A DNA stretch of 64,000 nucleotides from Eurosta solidaginis. Lineage: Eukaryota > Arthropoda > Insecta > Diptera > Tephritidae. Both the position numbers and the translations under genes were made by a program. Below, piece by piece: positions 29,516-41,684 of the stretch (the first letter of the stretch is position 1; every line of letters starts with the position of its first letter). The stretch is from contig NC_090320.1 in the NCBI RefSeq assembly GCF_040869045.1, positions 143,366,941 through 143,430,940 of the forward strand, in the 5' to 3' direction. A model generated the notes under the pieces. That model was not told the DNA's origin. It searched no databases and saw only the letters and a list, made by a program, of their open reading frames with translations.

Positions 29516-32500
29516 CTAGGCAGTTGGTAGCACGCACAGTTTGGCAATATTACGGGTTATTAGTCCATTTTGGGTTTTGAGTTCCACAACTCGAACATTG
29601 TTATCCGATCCAGGGTGTAAAGTGATTACCCGTCCCAAACGCCATTCGTTCGGGGGTAGTAAATCATCCTTTACCACGACTAAATCTCCAACTTGAATAT
29701 TGCGTTGAGGGCATTTCCATTTATACCGCTTATGCAGCTCCTTGAGATACTCGTTCTTCCATCGTGTGCTGAATTGGTGGTGAAGCACTTTCAGTTTCTG
29801 CCATTTGTTGACCAAGGTGAGATGCTCTGCAGTTGGCTCCGGTAACGACAAGAGCGGCGCGCCACGTAGGAAATGCCCTGGGGTTAGGACTAGGGTATCC
29901 ATTGGATCTTCGGACATAGGGGAGAGCGGTCGGGAGTTGAGGACCGCCTCTATGCGTACTAAGAGGGTAGTAAGCTCTTCGAAGGAGAACTTCTGGTTTC
30001 CTGCTACTTTCGTAAAGTGTATCTTGAAACTTTTCACGGCCGCTTCCCATAGCCCACCCATGTGTGGAGCGTATGGTGGGATGAATTTCCATGAGAATCC
30101 GTGAGGTGCATATTTTTCTGCGACGTCTGTAGCGACTTCCTTGAGAAATGTGGTGAATTCCCTTTGAAATACGCGTTGTGCGCCGACGAACGTCTTTCCG
30201 TTGTCAGAAAATATCTGATGGGGTAGGCCACGGCGACCAGTAAATCCGGCAAAGGCTGCGTTGAAAGCATTCGTGGTGAGATCAGAGCACACTTCTAAAT
30301 GAACAGCCTTTGTGGAAAAACAGACGAACACACAAACGTAAGCTTTGACATACGAAGCTCGGCGAAGGGGAGAAGTTTTTACCATAAATGGTCCAGCAAA
30401 GTCGACTCCTGTTGTATGAAAGGGTAGGGAATACGTTGACCTCTCGGGTGGCAAGGCTGCCATTATCTGCGTTTTCATCTGCTGTTTATAGATGGTGCAG
30501 GTTTTGCAGTGGAAGACGAGCTTTTTGACCTTTTGCTTCAAACGTGGAATGTAGTACTGTTGCTGTACCATTCGGATCATCAGCTGTTTGTCGGCGTGCA
30601 GCAGGTGCGAATGGAGGAAGTCTAACAGAAGAGAACAAAATCGAGAGTTTTCGGGTATGATAATTGGGTGCCGCTCATTAAAGCTATAGGTGGCATATGC
30701 TAATCTTCCAGAAACTCGCATGATTCCTGAGTCATCTAGCATGGGGTTTAATGTCAGAAGGGTGTTCTTTTTGGGTAAGGGTCCTGACGTTTGAAGCAGC
30801 TCTATCGTGTCTCCGTAATGATTCCGTTGAGTTTGAATGATGATTTTGATTTTGGCATCATTCACTTCGGCGTGGGTGAGGTTAAGCGTGGCTGGAACTT
30901 CTAGTTTTCTTGCTCTTCGGATAAACCGCAACATATAGGCCACGACTGTAAGTGCTCGAGAAAACGACGAAAACCGGTCGAGTATGTCTATATTTTCTTC
31001 CTGCAGGGTGTGGAATACGTCCACATGTCGTTGTTCGGGGGGAGTTGGGTGATGAGAAATATCCTTTGGCCACGAAGTTGATGGGTTGATAAGCCAATTA
31101 GGTCCTTCCCACCATAATGGACATTGGACTAAATCCTGAGGCTTGCAGCCTCGAGTGCCCAAATCCGCTGGGTTATCCTTACTGGAAACGTGCCTCCAAA
31201 TGGCGTTGTCAACGTTCTTAAGAATTTCAGAGGTTCTGTTGGCGACATACGTTTTCCAGGTATGGGGTGGTTTTTCTAACCAGGCCAGTACGATGGCAGA
31301 ATCGCACCAGAGAATAAGTTCGTGTTGGGGTAGATTCAGCTCACTTCGCAGCTGTTTCACTAGCTTGGAGAGTAAAACTGCTCCACAGAGTTCCAACCGT
31401 GGAAGACTCACGGTTTGGAGGGGTGCTACTTTGCTTTTAGCAGCTAGCAAATGGGATGAAAAACTATTTTCATGGGTTTGTACTCGTAAATATATACAGG
31501 CACAAAATGCTTTTTCTGAAGCATCTGAGAATCCATGCAGCTGGATTAGTTTATCGGGGGAATACTGTACCCACCTAGGGATTTTAATGTCTCTGATATG
31601 AGGTAAATTTTCATAAATTGAGGTCCATTTTTCGAGAGCTCCGGGCTTCACGTCCTCGTCCCAATCCGTTCCTTCCATCCAGAGTTGTTGCAGCAACATT
31701 TTGGCAAGAATCATTATTGGTGAAAGCCATCCTGCGGGGTCAAACAGTTTTGCGACTGCTGATAGAATCTGCCTTTTTGTAGTCGTGTTTTCTGCTGATG
31801 GTGGATCATACGTGTAGGTGAAGGTGTCGGTTAGCGCGTTCCACTGAATTCCAAGGGTTTTTGTGGAACTCGAATCATGGAATTTAAGGAAGTCGACGTC
31901 TAGCAAATCAGGGTCGGGAACGGGTTTTAAAATTTCAGGGTGGTTTGCCGACATCTTCCTCAAAGGGAACCCTGCCGATTTTAAGGCTTCGATAACTTGA
32001 GTCATAGAGTTCAAAGTGGACTGTATATTATGACCGCCTGACAAAATATCGTCAACATATGTTTCGTTTAATAAAATGTTTTTAGCGAGCGGATATTCGT
32101 CTTGACAATCGTGGGCGAGTTGGTGTAGGGTTCGAATCGCCAAATACGGCGCGCAATTTACACCAAAGGTAACTGTTTTTAGGCGAAAATCTTCTATCGG
32201 CAGAGTTGGGTGTTTTCGAAAAACGATTCGGTGAAAATCTTTATCTTCTTCGTGGATGAGTATTTGGCGATACATTTTCTCAATATCGCCGTTGAAAACA
32301 AACTTATAAAGTCGCCATTTGAGTATGACGAGCATTAAGTCATTTTGTAGAATGGGGCCTGTATGAAGCACGTCGTTCAACGAGTTGCCAGAATGCGACA
32401 TTTTTGATGCGTTGAAGACGACTCGCACTTTTGTGGTTTTGCTGTCGGGTTTTATGACAGCATGATGGGGTAGATAAAACGATAGATATTTACCATCTCT

Positions 32501-33880
32501 AATCATCTCTTGTTGGGAGACGGGTTCCATGTGATCCATGGTTAAATATTCATTAAGGACTTCAAAATATTTGTCTCTTAATTCGGGTTTTCTTTCGAGG
32601 GTTCGTTCGATGCTGATGTACTGCTGTTGTGCTGCGGGTCGTGAATGATTGGCTGGAAATTCCAATTTGAAGGGTAGTCTGACTCTGTAGCGTCCATCTG
32701 CCTCACGAATTGTGGTTGTCCGGTAGAGTGTTTCACAGTATTCATCATCTGCTGATCGTTGTTGGGTTTGGTGAACTTCTTCCTGTTCCCAAAATTGTCT
32801 CAAAAGTTGATTGATGGGGTCATCGGTGCATTCAGTGACATGAGTGCTGAAGGTTGATACCTTTTCAGCTACAGGGCCGCTTAATATCCATCCGAATATT
32901 GTGTTTTGGGCAAGTAATGTTCCACTCACATTTCGTAGGAGCCCCTCGGTGAGGATTTGCGGGGTGATATCGCTGCCGATTACCACATCGATTTTCGATG
33001 GTATCGAATACTGTGGATTGGCTAATGGTAAATGGGACAGTTCTTCGAGATCGATGCTTGAAACTCTGACTGTGGGCAAGAACTTAGTTAGCTTCGGCAA
33101 AATTATTGCTTGTGCGTCTATCATTTGGGTTAAGTCTGCTGAACAGAATGTTATCTGGCAGACTTTATTGGCATTTTTCACAACCGTTCCACCCATTCCA
33201 GATATCTGGTGGAGAGACTCTTTTGTGGGTAGACCAAGAACCTTTTGTATACGGGATGATCCAAAAGTTTTTTGTGAACCTTGGTCTATTAGGGCACGAA
33301 TTTTATGAAATTCGCCAGCAAAGTATACTGATACTATTGCTGTGGGTAGTAGGGTGGTTCCATGATTACTCGAGAAGAGTGAAGAAACCGGGTTTTTGTC
33401 TTGAGACTGTAGGGAGGAGGTGGCTCTTGCGGCGGTTTTCGATGTTGAGGCTCGCTCGTCGTCCGTTCTCCTAGGGGTGCCGGCTTGGGCATTTTGAGCT
33501 CTGGGGTTTGGTTGTGATTGTTGGGGTTTGGGCTGCAAATGCAGTAGCGAATGATGACGCTTTTGGCAATAAACGCACGTGAAACTACTTTTACATTCGT
33601 TCTTGGGGCGTGACGTAGACAAACAGTTTTCGCAATAAGTATTTTCTCTCACAAATTTGATTCGGTCTGATACCGATAAATTTCTAAACCTAACGCAAGA
33701 TTTGACTGCGTGGTATTGATTGCATAATCTACACGAAGCCGTTTTATTGAACTCCGTGTGATATGCATGGGTTCTATTATTGTTAGATTGGGTCGAGTTT
33801 TGATTCACCGTTCGTGGCGTAAAACTCGTCCTAACCCAAAGCGCACCCCTTGTCGACCGCCAGTGGCGGCCGACACGCAC
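29516..33880 (-). CDS. pol: BEL/Pao pol polyprotein, 5'-truncated
   Basis: 1454 codons without an internal stop. Domains in order: CCHC-like fingers at about 50-112 ([13 protein letters not shown]...CENC...CVYC); a DUF1758-type aspartic protease near 195 ([12 protein letters not shown]); RT with DIEKMYRQI and YVDDILSGG; RNase H ([17 protein letters not shown]); integrase zinc finger, then core with [16 protein letters not shown] and AAVKSFK; a C-terminal WRLGRV module. The head is GTG, just after an in-frame TAG, and no suitable ATG follows. The usual Gag N-terminal domain is missing, so this copy has lost its own start. Catalytic residues appear intact. Confidence 0.9.
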   Translation of the reverse strand: MRVGRHWRSTRGALWVRTSFTPRTVNQNSTQSNNNRTHAYHTEFNKTASCRLCNQYHAVKSCVRFRNLSVSDRIKFVRENTYCENCLSTSRPKNECKSSFTCVYCQKRHHSLLHLQPKPQQSQPNPRAQNAQAGTPRRTDDERASTSKTAARATSSLQSQDKNPVSSLFSSNHGTTLLPTAIVSVYFAGEFHKIRALIDQGSQKTFGSSRIQKVLGLPTKESLHQISGMGGTVVKNANKVCQITFCSADLTQMIDAQAIILPKLTKFLPTVRVSSIDLEELSHLPLANPQYSIPSKIDVVIGSDITPQILTEGLLRNVSGTLLAQNTIFGWILSGPVAEKVSTFSTHVTECTDDPINQLLRQFWEQEEVHQTQQRSADDEYCETLYRTTTIREADGRYRVRLPFKLEFPANHSRPAAQQQYISIERTLERKPELRDKYFEVLNEYLTMDHMEPVSQQEMIRDGKYLSFYLPHHAVIKPDSKTTKVRVVFNASKMSHSGNSLNDVLHTGPILQNDLMLVILKWRLYKFVFNGDIEKMYRQILIHEEDKDFHRIVFRKHPTLPIEDFRLKTVTFGVNCAPYLAIRTLHQLAHDCQDEYPLAKNILLNETYVDDILSGGHNIQSTLNSMTQVIEALKSAGFPLRKMSANHPEILKPVPDPDLLDVDFLKFHDSSSTKTLGIQWNALTDTFTYTYDPPSAENTTTKRQILSAVAKLFDPAGWLSPIMILAKMLLQQLWMEGTDWDEDVKPGALEKWTSIYENLPHIRDIKIPRWVQYSPDKLIQLHGFSDASEKAFCACIYLRVQTHENSFSSHLLAAKSKVAPLQTVSLPRLELCGAVLLSKLVKQLRSELNLPQHELILWCDSAIVLAWLEKPPHTWKTYVANRTSEILKNVDNAIWRHVSSKDNPADLGTRGCKPQDLVQCPLWWEGPNWLINPSTSWPKDISHHPTPPEQRHVDVFHTLQEENIDILDRFSSFSRALTVVAYMLRFIRRARKLEVPATLNLTHAEVNDAKIKIIIQTQRNHYGDTIELLQTSGPLPKKNTLLTLNPMLDDSGIMRVSGRLAYATYSFNERHPIIIPENSRFCSLLLDFLHSHLLHADKQLMIRMVQQQYYIPRLKQKVKKLVFHCKTCTIYKQQMKTQIMAALPPERSTYSLPFHTTGVDFAGPFMVKTSPLRRASYVKAYVCVFVCFSTKAVHLEVCSDLTTNAFNAAFAGFTGRRGLPHQIFSDNGKTFVGAQRVFQREFTTFLKEVATDVAEKYAPHGFSWKFIPPYAPHMGGLWEAAVKSFKIHFTKVAGNQKFSFEELTTLLVRIEAVLNSRPLSPMSEDPMDTLVLTPGHFLRGAPLLSLPEPTAEHLTLVNKWQKLKVLHHQFSTRWKNEYLKELHKRYKWKCPQRNIQVGDLVVVKDDLLPPNEWRLGRVITLHPGSDNNVRVVELKTQNGLITRNIAKLCVLPTA

Positions 33881-33881
33881 T

Positions 33882-33890
33882 TCACTTACC
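33882..33890 (-). promoter_or_regulatory. Consensus splice donor in BEL leader
   Basis: TAG|GTAAGT lies a few bases inside the LTR remnant on the reverse strand. It pairs in position with the acceptor at 29391-29390, which would delete pol and expose the second zinc-finger ORF. Confidence 0.5.
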
Positions 33891-33893
33891 TAC

Positions 33894-33931
33894 GGCGGAC
33901 TTAGTCCGAAAATTGGATCATGTCTTCAACA
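33894..33931 (-). repeat. BEL 5' LTR remnant (38 bp)
   Basis: These 38 bases equal 28905-28942 exactly; beyond this point homology with the 3' LTR stops. Confidence 0.85.
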
Positions 33932-33952
33932 CTTTAATTTCAATATGTTCAG

Positions 33953-34480
33953 GTATCTAGCTCATGGAACGCCTCTAGAAATAATCGCTTCTATGCATAA
34001 ATTGGGGAAAACGGCGGTCCGCAATATTGTTTTAGATTGGTGTGAAGTAGTGTGGCCAGCTTTGTCCCCTACATATCTAAATGAACCTACTATGACGCAA
34101 TACTCCGAGAAATATTGCGTCATAGAATACTCCGAGATCGCGGAAGACTTTCTAAAATTGTGGAATATGCCAAATTGCGTCGGGGCGATTGATGGCAAGC
34201 ATATTGCCATCACCTGCCCTAGAAACTCTGGTTCTCTGTACCTCAACTACAAAAAGTGTGTTTTCCGACAAACTCCTTTTGGAAAGGACCTTATCAGTAA
34301 CAGTTTGACACTTCCTATTTTTCTTTGTTCGCGATGCAGCATTCCCACCGAAAGAAAATTTAATGTGGCCATACCCTGGTTCATTTTTGTCTCGAATAAA
34401 ATCAGTTTTCAACTATCGGCTGTCAAGAGCCCGTGGAGTCGTCGAAACCAGTTCTCATTTTTAATTAAAGTTTTCAATGG
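33953..34480 (+). pseudogene. Harbinger transposase exon 2
   Basis: The exon follows the acceptor TTCAG and continues the exon 1 frame: YLAHGTPLEIIASMHKLGKT, then VGAIDGKHIAI with the first catalytic aspartate. The segment that should carry the second aspartate is missing after YLNYKK. Near 34320 the frame changes to one encoding AFPPKENLMWPYPGSF and FNYRLSRARGVVE, the HARBI1 C-terminal motif with the catalytic glutamate. The transposase is thus truncated and frameshifted, unable to act. Confidence 0.75.
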
Positions 34481-34509
34481 CATCGAGGCCTGTTCGCTTT
34501 AATAAGAAC

Positions 34510-35946
34510 TACACATCCTAACCTTTTCAACAATGCAACAACTGTGTGTCTGCTCCCACCATGCCACAACTTCATGCGGGTTTGTGACCTAAAATTGTGC
34601 AGTTCTGTTACATATTGAGTATTCCCCTGGGACAGCTTATCAGGTTATCAGCTTATGTGATTAAGTTTTTGACACAGTTTACAAAAGCAAAATACACTGA
34701 AGCGAAATAATTTTTGATCAGATAAGTTGATAAGCAGACTGACGAAAATACACCAATAGTCTTTGAATACTCGGATTAGTTGAACCAGCAACTTGTATTA
34801 TAAGAGAAATAAAAAAAAAGATAAGAGAAATAACCATAATTAAAAAGCTATAAAATTTATTTTTCCACCTTGTTTTATTAAAGTGTATTTATTGGGTAAC
34901 AATATTTATTGAAAAATTAAAAAAATATTAAAATTCAGTTTTTAATAAAAATAAGTTTACATGTTTTTAACATATTAACTCGTATTAAATTTTTACGTAT
35001 ATTTTCATCTAAAATTATGGAAATTATTTAAAAAGCAGTAATTCTGGAGAAAATTGCAATTTTCATAGTGTACAACTTTTTTCTTTGTTCACTGTAAAAG
35101 ATGTTAATTTACAGTCTTAAAAATGTTAATGTTAATAGGCTAGTTCAACAACAAAAAAAGTTACTGGAATTCACAAATTTTTGCTTTTTTATATGAGAAA
35201 TGACAGAAATTAGTAAAATCCAATACTTTTTTTTTATTGGACAGACCTAATGTACTGATTTTTCAAAAACAGTAAACTTTTGGGCCGTATTATGTACGGC
35301 GAAGTGGATGCTGAATGAATTTTCGAATACGTATAAAAGGCCAATAACACGCTATATAGGTCGCTTTGTTGTAATGACAGTTGTTGACAGAAAAAAGGGC
35401 AAACCTTACTATTTAAAATAAGGTTCCTAAATAGTCGCACTCTCCATTTAGAAGTATTCGAAAATCAAATCACCATTCACTTCACCGTGCATAATATTTT
35501 ATAATAATATATAATATTGGTTATTAAAAAAGTCATCTTATTTCTTAAATAAGGCACACGTTAATGAACATTTTGCTTTTTGATTAGTTTTAATTTCAAA
35601 TGGAATGCTAGTGTTCCCATCATAATTATAGAAGCAATGAATTTTCCAACATTATTACAATATATTTTTTTTTAGTTTGTTGCACTGTATTGTTCTCAAA
35701 CATTGAAAAATTAAAATCCAGTTCTGTAGCTCATTTAAGGTTAGTATAATAATGTGAAAGTTAAAAGTACCTCAAAATTTTCTCTGCATTTTCATCATTT
35801 CTTTGTGTAGGGTGTGGATAATGTTCTTTCATACAACGCATAAACAAAACGAAAGTTTTCTATACAAATGTATGGAAGAAAAACCTAACCGACAAAACAA
35901 AAACCAAATCTGAAAATTCAGGAACAATTTTAAGTTCTTCTAACTT
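34510..35946. other. AT-rich stretch, no gene seen
   Basis: Beyond the transposase relic there is only A/T-rich sequence with short homopolymers and no credible coding frame, RNA gene or clear repeat. Confidence 0.5.
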
Positions 35947-35954
35947 GTACATTA

Positions 35955-36507
35955 CAGGGTTGCGTGATTCTAAATCAGGCCTGGGCAGCTTCGCCCGGCA
36001 TAAAATAAAATAAAATGTATTTATTATTTGATTCCAAATCTAAGATACTTTTTATTTGTTATTTGAATCTCCTTCCAACTCATAAATTCTTTTGATTTGT
36101 GATTCGAAAATTTTTTCAAATGAAAGATACATTTTATTTTTTACTTGAAATATTTTTTTTTTATTTAAATTTTTTCTTTTTCAAATAAAAGATAAATTTT
36201 TTTGGTTTTTGGGTTATGTATTCGTGATTCGTATTTGTATTTCAAATAAAAAATAAAATGTATCTTTGATTTGAAAAAATTTTCGAATCACAAATAAAAA
36301 GTATTGGTTGGAAAGAGATTCAAATAACAAATAAAAAGTATATTTGATTTGGATGGAGATTCAAATCACAAATCAAAAGTACCTTTGATTTGGATGGAGA
36401 TTCAAATCATAAATAAAAAATATCTTTGATTTGGATGGCGAATCAAATCACAAATAAATTTGATTTTCAGATTCGTTACTCATTCAAATAAAAATCACGC
36501 AACGCTG
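35955..36507. mobile_element. hAT-type foldback MITE
   Basis: Ends CAGGGTTGCGTGATT and its near complement AATCACGCAACGCTG are flanked by a perfect 8-bp duplication GTACATTA (35947-35954 and 36508-36515). The two halves (about 36030-36190 and 36210-36490) are long inverted repeats built from 40-45 bp A/T-rich units. Non-coding. Confidence 0.85.
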
Positions 36508-36515
36508 GTACATTA

Positions 36516-37426
36516 TCATACTAAATTTAAATGGTCTAAAAATATGTTTGAAATTTTTAATTTAGGCAGGTTGTAATGCATGTAAAACTTAACATTTTGC
36601 ATGGAGCTCTATAATTATAACGGGCACAATAGCATTGAGCCTAAACTTTAAATATTAGTTGTAATGGCAATACACTAGCCTTTGCATTTTGGTTGCCAAA
36701 GGACAATATACATAAATATAAAAAAAAATATATTTCAAATTGCCTCTGTATATACAGTGCCGAATATAAATATTGGCACACTTTATTTTTGCAATTTTCA
36801 CTCATTTCTTCTTCAGTAAAATAATTTTGTCAAAAACTATGTACTACGATTCAATGCAAAAACTATAATCCTTGTTTAAAAAATGTTTGCAAAATTCATG
36901 AAAATTATTTTGGCTTTTATTATTATGAAAATCCATTTTGGCTTTTTGACAAAGAATAATATTAAAAATAACGCTAGCCTATATATTTTTAGTTCTGTTG
37001 TCAAAGGACAATATAAATATAAAAACAATTGTATTTCAAATACATTTGTACTTTTTTCATACTACACATTTTGACTATTTTGACTTAAAATAATATTGAA
37101 AATAAAGAACTTCTTTCAAATACATTTGTACTTCCGTATTTCACATTTTTGGGTAGCTAATATTTTGTATATTTGTAGCCGGACTTATCTGGGTTTCGCG
37201 ATTCATTCAAATGCAAATCACGCAACTCTGATAAGCCTTATATTAGAAAAAATTTTAAACTTTAAAGAAATGATATAAAGGTTTAAAAAAGTCAATATGA
37301 GTGCGGCTATAAATATGAGGTTAGGTATGTACAGTGGCTCACAGCTTCAATCATCCACTACGATTCTCCAAAGTTTTGTACGATTAAATAAGCAGGGGTT
37401 ATTTTCAATAATTTTCGTGTAAAATA
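36516..37426. other. AT-rich intergenic stretch with small repeats
   Basis: CAAAGGACAATATA recurs at about 36698 and 37003, and CAAATACATTTGTAC at about 37037 and 37118, so there are diverged short duplications. At about 37195-37240 a tiny palindrome resembles the ends of the MITE at 35955. No gene seen. Confidence 0.4.
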
Positions 37427-38111
37427 TAGTAAATTCTATTACAGGATCACATAAAGAAATTTCGGAGTTTATATAAAATTCAGGAAAATTCATCAAAATT
37501 TAAAAAATTGCCATCAACATTGTCAACTTTTTCTCTAAAATTTTTAGAACATTTTTGGGTATGCAATGTTGTAGCTCATTGGCCTGTACATCGAATTTCA
37601 CTTATCGTTTTAAAATAAATTAATGTTAAGTAAAATAAGCCTTTACATTCTCGTATTGATTCAAATAAAGTACAAAAATTTATAAATAAAATAAAATCGA
37701 ATAAAGAACATGTAAGTATAATGAAGCACAAATAAAACGAATAGTGGGAAACAGTAAAGCATGAAATAACGTGCAAGTAATTCACCGCTGGAGTAATTTT
37801 ACTTGAAATTCGCGAATTTTTAAGCCAATAAGGGTTGTATTGGTATATTATAACTACCCTTTAACTATTTTGTAACTCGCTTTTTTAATATTTTTCAGGC
37901 ACGTAATGGTAATCCTGAATTTATTGATTTATTTACTACAGTTTCTAAGCGTCGTACCTGCGAACATTAAGTTTCCACGCATTCAACTAAAATCTGCAAA
38001 AAGAAAATAAACAAATACATTAAAAACAATTAAGTTATTTTTGTCAAAATTAAATATTTTTCTTTTTAATTATTTACGTGTATAGCGGGTTGTAAACTTA
38101 TAAATTGGAAA
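37427..38111. repeat. ~685-bp dispersed repeat, copy B
   Basis: Colinear with 560-1243. It includes the same acceptor and a 23-codon terminal frame at 37899-37970, three residues different from copy A. Confidence 0.8.
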
Positions 38112-38221
38112 TTTTTGAAAAATTAAGTAGGAGTTTTGGGAGCTTTTAATCTTGTCGAGAAAAGATATACAAATTTACATTTAGTTATACTGCAAATATA
38201 AAAAGTTTAGTATATTGTATA

Positions 38222-39280
38222 GATCACCTTATTCCCCAGGCTCATATTTCATTGTCATGACGGCATTGGTCAAAACTTGGATGGCTTTCGTTTGCTTTTT
38301 CTCGCTCATCTCTTTTAGGATGGATGTTATCATTTGGCTGAACCCTCCTACTGTCTCATTTGCTGTTTGCCCCATTCGATTTTTACACATATCTTTATAT
38401 AATTTGCATACCTCACGAAACTCTCAATTCCCATCGCTATCAAGTTAGTAGATATTTGAGCCGGTGTATGTTACAAATATTCCATGTCTGATGTAAATTC
38501 GAAGACAGGTGACTCCAAACAAGCAGGTGACATTGAAGATGGAGGTGTAGGAGGGGAATTTGCTTTATTTGTTACAATGTTGGCTGTGCTTCGAATTCTG
38601 GAAAATAAAGTGAATAGCTTATAAGTTTTCGACATATATGTACATGTAATAATTATAGCTTTTAATAATAATATATAAATTATAGCTTTTAATAATCTTG
38701 CAAATCTGGCAGACTTGGTTCCACCCAATATTTTGCTCACCGAAATTGTTAAAATGTATCTCGAATTATAAAGTTAAATTTGTTAAAAATAGTTTTTTTG
38801 ACAGGAGAGATAGGGTATTTTCTACATCCACAAAAATTAACAAAAAAATCACAACAGGTACCCAACAACTCGTTTTGGTCCCGGTTTCTATCTAAATCTA
38901 CTTCTGATTATGCATATATTTCTATTTTTATTACTAGCTAAGCTTTTGCATCTACTTACACAAATTGTATAATATTTTCGCAACAAAACTTACGGACGGG
39001 CCTTAACGAATTCCTTTAAAAAGGTCACATTTTTGAATAATGGCCAAGTGACCATCTCTGTCGCGCCACTTCCTGATGGTGCGTCAAACTTCCAAATTTA
39101 CGAGAATACTTTTCTCGCAACGACTACCAACGTTTTGGGCACTGTTCCTCTATAAATACAACATTACTAATCTAGGAAATACTCATAAATACATTTTACT
39201 TACCTGTTGCTCCCAAATCGTGGGCCACTTGTGCCCAAGCTGCCTCCTTTTTTTCTGACAATCTCTACCCCAGTAAGGCT
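38222..39280 (-). pseudogene. MADF-domain gene relic
   Basis: MADF proteins are Myb/SANT-like DNA-binding factors, also common as transposon accessory proteins. On the reverse strand exon 1 (to 39204, donor GTAAGT) encodes KKEAAWAQVAHDLGAT. Exon 2 (39149 to about 39003) encodes EEQCPKRW, a TAG, then SLREKYSRK, then after a frameshift SGSGATEMVTWPLFKN and FLKEFVKAR. Together these form the MADF core. Exon 3 (38597 down) encodes a proline-rich linker and a C-terminal helix (REVCKLYKDMCKNRMGQ...LTNAVMTMKYEPGE), again with stops and frame changes. Splice sites are kept but the coding sequence is dead. Confidence 0.65.
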
Positions 39281-39510
39281 TTATTATAAGTAATTACTCG
39301 TCAAACATTTTTTTTTTTTCAAAATCTTATATTCAAAGTTATTGTTTAAGCTAGAAGGAAAGTAACAAAACAAAAAAAGAAGAAATCGCTGGCTGTGCAG
39401 TTTCGAAAATCGAAAAAACTACTGGAAGTTATTAAATAATTAAATAAATGTTCAGACTTTGAAACAAAAAACAATCTACATAATAATACCCGGTATACAA
39501 GGCCAGTTTA

Positions 39511-39900
39511 ATGTTACTTTCGCTTTGTCGATGTCTTAATTGGGGTGGAGGGGTGCTAAATGCCAACAATAATGCTACTAAATTAACACTGCCAACGTCA
39601 TCAGCATCAGTGCCAAAATTAGGTGTCACCAGTTCTGCAAGCTATTCACAACGTAGCCGTTCAAAGAATCTTTATATCGTTTTTAAAGTAGTCAAATCGA
39701 AAGCGCGCGAAGAAGATGACTCTAATCTTCTTGGCGGCGAATGCGTGCCAAACTGGGAATTATTAGCACCTAGAGGAAATCGTTTTTATTTTCCAAATGC
39801 ACTTGGTACCGCATGGCAAAGTGCATCAACAACTATCACGCTTGAGGCGCCACTGGCGTCACTTGAAGCACATGAAATGGGTATTGGCCCTATTTTATGA
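39511..39900 (+). pseudogene. Unidentified cellular coding fragment, part 1
   Basis: A 129-codon plus-strand frame. From about residue 45 onward it looks like a globular, conserved protein: SKNLYIVFKVVKSKAREEDD, then LLGGECVPNWELLAPRGNR. It ends at TGA where a SINE begins. Its continuation appears on the other side of the SINE (40231-40413). I do not recognise the family. Codon use and composition are unlike the A/T-rich surroundings, which favours a real exon of a host gene or its duplicate. Confidence 0.5.
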
Positions 39901-39916
39901 ATCCTTTAAGTGGCAA

Positions 39917-40230
39917 ACGGTGGCGGCCACCGTGATGGGATGGTAGCGTGCTCCGCCTACCACACCGAATTCCCTGGGTTCACACCCCGTGCAAAGCAAC
40001 ATCAAAATTTTATAAACAAGGTTTTTTAAGTGTATTTCTGCCATGAAAAGCTCTCAGTGAAAACTCATCTGCCTCGCAGATTCCGTTCGGAGCCATCACA
40101 AAACAATTAGGTCCCGTCCCGCCAATTTGTAGGAAAAATTAAAAAGGAGCACGACGCAAATTGGAAGAGAAGCTCGGCCTATAATCTCTTCGGAAGTTAT
40201 CGCGCCTTACATTTATTTTATTTATTTATT
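39917..40230 (+). mobile_element. tRNA-derived SINE, copy 1
   Basis: The tRNA-like head has an A-box region near TGGTAGCGTGCTCCG and a B-box-like GGGTTCACACCC. A body and a 3' end rich in TTTATTTATT follow. A second copy in the other orientation is at 43085-43378. Exact boundaries are approximate. Confidence 0.75.
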
Positions 40231-40413
40231 GGCGAACCATTTTATTCTTGGGCAAATGGTAAAAATCTTTATAAAGTGGATGATCGCTTCAAAAAGAATC
40301 ACTTTGCGGTCATTAGTACTGAGGATGGGGAAGCAATTTTTTCTGGCGCCATGTACACTAATTCCCCATGTGACTATTTACAAATTAAATCTTTAATTGA
40401 CGAACAGTTCTAG
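40231..40413 (+). pseudogene. Unidentified cellular coding fragment, part 2
   Basis: Starting exactly at the SINE end, 60 codons run to TAG with a globular character: GEPFYSWANGKNLYKVDDRF, then KKNHFAVISTEDGEAIFSG and a charged C-terminus ending LIDEQF. Together with 39511-39900 it looks like one exon split by the SINE. Family not recognised. Confidence 0.5.
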
Positions 40414-40537
40414 CAGAGAAAAACAGACATTATATTTATGAATCCAAAGTTGTTAATAGTTAAATTACAGAAACAAATTTTATAAAATGTCAATGTCGAC
40501 ACATGTAAACAAAAAAATGACAACCAATACGGCAAGT

Positions 40538-40572
40538 GACATAGAAATCAAAATTCAACAGATTTCTATGTC
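40538..40572. other. 12-bp perfect hairpin
   Basis: GACATAGAAATC and GATTTCTATGTC are separated by 11 bases. It lies about 320 bp upstream of the Myb-like gene start. Possibly a remnant of a terminal repeat. Confidence 0.5.
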
Positions 40573-41288
40573 GTGCGCCATGTAGCCATGCGTTGAGTAA
40601 TCGATTACACGTTCATCGCATTGAACAGATTTCACAAGTGACAGTACTCAAGCAATGCAGTGCACTGGGGTCCTATTCGCTAACTGTGAGTTTTAAAGTG
40701 CACACTCAAAATCGTGCAAATTCTAATATTCCGATTCTGTAGCAGTGCGTATGAGTTTTAACTGTCAAATGGCTGTATACTGATTGTCAAAAATCGCAGC
40801 TTTATGGTTGGTGCGCTTTGTTATTTATGTTAAAATTTGAATACCAAATTTAAAAATTCTTTAAAAAACGACAATATAAGTAAATAAAAATGGAAAATAA
40901 AGCAAAAAAGGCTTCAAATGAACAAAAGGAATATTTAATTTGCTTCATGGAGAACAACGTGGAGTTTGCAAATGATAGGTAAGTGTATTAAATAAAATAT
41001 ACTTGTGTTCTAAGTGCAAGATGCACCTTACGCGTTTGGGAGGCGGAGCTGTATCAAGCCCATTGCCAGGATGTCGGGGTGCGTGGACATTTAGCCGATA
41101 TTGAGTGTTCATTTTTATGAATGTCTGGTGATGTATAAAAGGATACGTTTTTACCTGGGTATCTATAATTCTAGGGCGGTAATGGAAATTATGAATCCAT
41201 AAAAGGATATTTGTAGATCCACAATATTTCGAAATATGTGTACGTGTACAAAGAAATCATGAAAAATACAGCAATCATATGACAACTT

Positions 41289-41456
41289 GTTCCATTTTTG
41301 TATAAATATTTCTTTACAGAAATAATAGTTTTAATTTTCATCTTCAGAGTATTAATTCCGAGAGTAAATCCCGTTCCATTTTTGTGTAAATATTTCTTTA
41401 CAGAAATAATAGTTTTAATTTTCATCTTCGGAGTATTAATTCCGAGAGTAAATCCC
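41289..41456. repeat. 84-bp tandem duplication
   Basis: Two copies (41289-41372, 41373-41456), nearly identical, in the first intron of the Myb-like gene. They include ATTAATTCCGAGAGTAAATC. Confidence 0.85.
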
Positions 41457-41684
41457 GTCTTTTGTAATCTCTCCCGACATTTTCTGATGTGTTTTAGCAG
41501 TCGACCACCGCTGTAAATATTTAACTTCATTTCACTCTTCAAATTCGGAAATTTCTGCCTTTCTGATGGCGTAAGTAGTAATCCCGTGGCAATTTTGATG
41601 TAGGATATTAGAGGAAAGATTCGAAGTAATTGTGGACATATCTGTTTATACCATAGCACTCTTCATTTCAATGGTAAAGTAGTC

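Larger units (their letters stand above)
28570..33931 (-). mobile_element. BEL/Pao element with deleted 5' region
   Basis: 5362 bp on the reverse strand, in the intron of the Harbinger transposase. The 3' LTR is whole (28570-28942). Only the first 38 bases of the 5' LTR remain (33931-33894), followed directly by a splice-donor-like GTAGGTAAGT and a pol frame lacking the Gag N-terminus. A second zinc-finger ORF lies between pol and the 3' LTR. The 5-bp TSD shows that both outer ends are original, so the loss is internal. Confidence 0.88.
26542..34600. mobile_element. PIF/Harbinger-like element, approximate extent
   Basis: A minus-strand Myb/SANT-like gene (27800 to 26690) and a plus-strand HARBI1-like transposase (28242 to about 34480) lie head to head, the usual two-gene plan of PIF/Harbinger transposons. 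Both are broken. Terminal inverted repeats were not identified, so both ends are estimates. A BEL element and two MITEs have been inserted into it. Confidence 0.55.

Noticed and set aside
28570..33931. Horizontally acquired retrovirus with env
   Set aside because: The downstream ORF encodes Cys/His zinc fingers, with no signal peptide or membrane segment. The element is BEL/Pao by RT and integrase motifs.
37190..37245. Deletion derivative of the hAT MITE
   Set aside because: Only about 40 bp of palindrome is similar and no target duplication is clear, so it was not annotated as an element.
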